From a virus, in IMG/VR virus record IMGVR_UViG_3300042938_001000, positions 1 to 31,383 of that record: a stretch of 31,383 nt of DNA; one strand, 5' to 3'. The position numbers were made by a program, and so were the translations under genes. Shown piece after piece: positions 30,204 to 31,383 of this stretch (within the stretch, counting starts at the first letter, position 1; each line of letters starts with the position of its first letter). The notes beneath the pieces were generated by a model. It saw only the letters and a list, made by a program, of their open reading frames with translations, made no database searches and had not been told where the DNA came from.

Positions 30204-30449
30204 ATGCCCAACTGTCAATGCCAATACCGAGGCGACCTACTCACACAAGGACACCGAGACCACCACCGCAACTGGGAACAAACCCAACCCACAACCAGAC
30301 ACCCAACCACCTCAACCACAACCCACATCGACATCACACAACTCATCATCGCCATCGACCAACTCACCGCCGCACTCCACGGCGGACCACCACCACCGCT
30401 CACACCAGGAGCACAAGCCATCATCGCCAACCACAGGAGCCAACAGTGA
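30204..30449 (+). CDS. Small unknown protein after the replication gene
   Basis: The 81-residue protein begins MPNCQCQYRGDLLTQGHRDHH, then Thr/Pro-rich sequence, then a helix ITQLIIAIDQLTAAL. AAGGACAACAAACC precedes the ATG, the same ribosome-site style as other genes here. The stop overlaps the next GTG. The strand is extremely A+C-rich, which biases composition, so confidence is moderate. Confidence 0.5.
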   Translation: MPNCQCQYRGDLLTQGHRDHHRNWEQTQPTTRHPTTSTTTHIDITQLIIAIDQLTAALHGGPPPPLTPGAQAIIANHRSQQ

Positions 30450-30973
30450 AAGACCTAGACCAGCTCACAGCCCTAGCCCACACCATCACACGCATCCTCG
30501 AAGCAGGCGCACAAGCACTCATCGAACAACGCTCCGGCTTCCCCGCAGGCGGCACAGGCGGCACACCATCATCCACATCCGACCGCACAGGCAGACTCGC
30601 AACCACACGAGCAGACAAAGGCCCAGAACGATCAGACCAAGACTACGAACGAACCATACAAATCCTCATCGAACTAGAAGACATCCTCAACCGTGCACGC
30701 CCACCCAAACGCACAACCACCCACATCCAAGCCACCACCACACAAGCAGACGACGGCTGCAAGAGTTGCGCACGAGTAGGCACATGGACCGCACGAACCA
30801 AGAACAACCCCATGTGCCGCACATGCAACGAGCTCATCCTCCGCATACAAATGCAACACAACATCACCCTCGAGCTACCACCCACCACACTCGTTGACCG
30901 ACAACGCCAAGGCCGACGCATCACCACACGAGAAATCAACCAAGCACTCCACGAAAATAAAACCCATAGATAA
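30446..30973 (+). CDS. Unknown protein with CxxC...CxxC zinc-type motif
   Basis: From GTG 30446 (AGGAG seven bases upstream) the product has 175 residues: an N-terminal helix (LDQLTALAHTITRILEAGAQAL), a Gly/Ser/Thr-rich linker, and a C-terminal part with CKSC and MCRTC about 18 residues apart, likely zinc-binding. The C-terminus ends with RRITTREINQALHENK, a helix. Position between replication and HNH genes suggests a DNA- or transcription-related role. The frame is open back to 30218, but that part duplicates another gene's sequence. Confidence 0.6.
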   Translation: MKDLDQLTALAHTITRILEAGAQALIEQRSGFPAGGTGGTPSSTSDRTGRLATTRADKGPERSDQDYERTIQILIELEDILNRARPPKRTTTHIQATTTQADDGCKSCARVGTWTARTKNNPMCRTCNELILRIQMQHNITLELPPTTLVDRQRQGRRITTREINQALHENKTHR

Positions 30974-31046
30974 CCTTGACGATCGCCACCACCACATGTA
31001 ACGCTTACGGCAGTCTCACCACACCCAGCCTAGAAGCAGGTGGCTG
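30974..31046 (+). other. Short intergenic spacer before HNH
   Basis: These 73 bases hold no ORF of note. Only a weak AGGTGG element close to the HNH start is visible. Confidence 0.4.
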
Positions 31047-31316
31047 ATGGCACGAAGCAAACGCCCACACCACCAAGGCGGATACCAGTCACAAGCACGA
31101 GCAGTCAGAGCAGCAGCCAACGCTGACCCAAGCACAAGATGCTGGCGTTGCAACCAAACCAAAGCAGAACACCAGCAGCCATGGCAGGCAGGCCACCTGC
31201 ACGATGGGCAAGCAGGCGGTCCACTCCTACCAGAGTGCAGACGCTGCAATGCCAGTGCAGGTGCCACCTATGGCAACAACCTTCGGCGCAAGTTCAAGCC
31301 CACACGCAACTGGTGA
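31047..31316 (+). CDS. HNH endonuclease
   Basis: The 89-residue protein has a zinc-stabilised HNH core: C32-x2-C35 (CWRCN), the catalytic QAGHLHDG with H50 and D53, and C64-x2-C67-N68 (ECRRCNAS). Small HNH proteins beside the terminase genes assist the terminase in cos cleavage in many phages (for example HK97 gp74). With the terminase genes at the opposite end of the window, circular joining would place it directly upstream of the small subunit. Confidence 0.88.
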   Translation: MARSKRPHHQGGYQSQARAVRAAANADPSTRCWRCNQTKAEHQQPWQAGHLHDGQAGGPLLPECRRCNASAGATYGNNLRRKFKPTRNW

Positions 31317-31383
31317 TTAATTGAAACTCTGCAGTTTCTTGCGCAGATTTTTTAGAAATTCAAAAATTTGCAGCATGACCCCG
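31317..31383. other. A/T-rich right end
   Basis: This non-coding stretch after the HNH stop includes the candidate terminator and an AAATT/AATTT-type A/T-rich element at about 31356-31370. It ends in GCATGACCCCG. No repeat of the window's first bases is present, so the ends are either cos ends, an arbitrary break in a circle, or incomplete. Confidence 0.5.
31323..31353 (+). terminator. Candidate Rho-independent terminator after HNH
   Basis: TCTGC (31328-31332) can pair with GCAGA (31343-31347), directly followed by TTTTTT (31348-31353). A competing hairpin, GAAACT with AGTTTC, overlaps it. Position after the last early gene fits transcription stop. The stem is short. Confidence 0.5.

Noticed and set aside
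29908-30897. 329-residue + frame overlapping the end of the replication gene and two later genes
   Set aside because: Pro/His/Thr/Arg-rich translation of a T-poor strand; three better-supported genes occupy the interval in other frames.
1-31383. Direct terminal repeat proving circular completeness
   Set aside because: The first and last bases of the window do not match, so completeness is inferred from gene content only.

Overview
The window looks like a (near-)complete genome of a small siphovirus (long non-contractile tail, HK97-fold capsid) that infects an actinobacterium. The host is inferred from two WhiB-family regulators (a family restricted to Actinobacteria and their phages), a Rpf/transglycosylase-like lipoprotein, an actinophage-style terminase/HNH arrangement, and GTG/TTG starts. 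Base composition is moderate in GC by eye, so a freshwater or marine actinobacterium is more likely than a high-GC soil genus; this is inference. No integrase, immunity repressor, partition gene, tRNA or DNA polymerase was found. The last gene is an HNH endonuclease and the first two are the terminase subunits, the usual neighbours around a cos site, so the two window ends probably meet in the virion concatemer. I see no direct terminal repeat.

Layout. (1) 1-5.7 kb, packaging and head: terminase small and large subunits, a two-helix membrane miniprotein, portal, maturation protease with a cysteine-rich N-terminal module, and major capsid protein followed by a perfect 13-bp hairpin. (2) 5.8-10.5 kb, neck genes interleaved with sugar-modification genes: a GT-A glycosyltransferase, a polytopic GT-C-like membrane protein, a SAM methyltransferase, then adaptor, tail terminator and HK97 gp10-like neck genes, then a CgeB-like GT-B glycosyltransferase. 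(3) 10.5-21.5 kb, tail, host recognition and lysis: major tail protein, tail assembly chaperones with a canonical -1 slippery heptamer (CCCAAAA), tape measure, distal tail proteins, a seven-repeat beta-propeller protein, endolysin, holin, fibre proteins and a second membrane protein. A perfect inverted repeat ends this rightward unit. (4) 21.6-22.05 kb, the only leftward gene: a secreted lipoprotein with a Rpf-like lytic transglycosylase domain. (5) 22.26-31.3 kb, the rightward early/replication unit: small proteins, an excisionase-type HTH protein, RecB-like exonuclease, probable ssDNA-binding protein, Holliday-junction-type nuclease, a pair of paralogous unknown proteins, two WhiB proteins, zinc-motif miniproteins, a primase-polymerase/helicase fusion whose 3' end carries ten GGGACA iteron-like repeats and a strong palindrome, and the HNH nuclease.

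How it fits together: the primase-helicase probably opens replication at or near the iterons using host polymerase; exonuclease, SSB-like protein and resolvase handle recombination or concatemer processing; WhiB proteins probably redirect host transcription; HNH and terminase package DNA; the glycosyl/methyl-transfer genes probably decorate the virion or host envelope. The + strand changes from strongly G+T-rich at the left end to strongly A+C-rich at the right end, which creates many long false ORFs on the A+C-rich strand.
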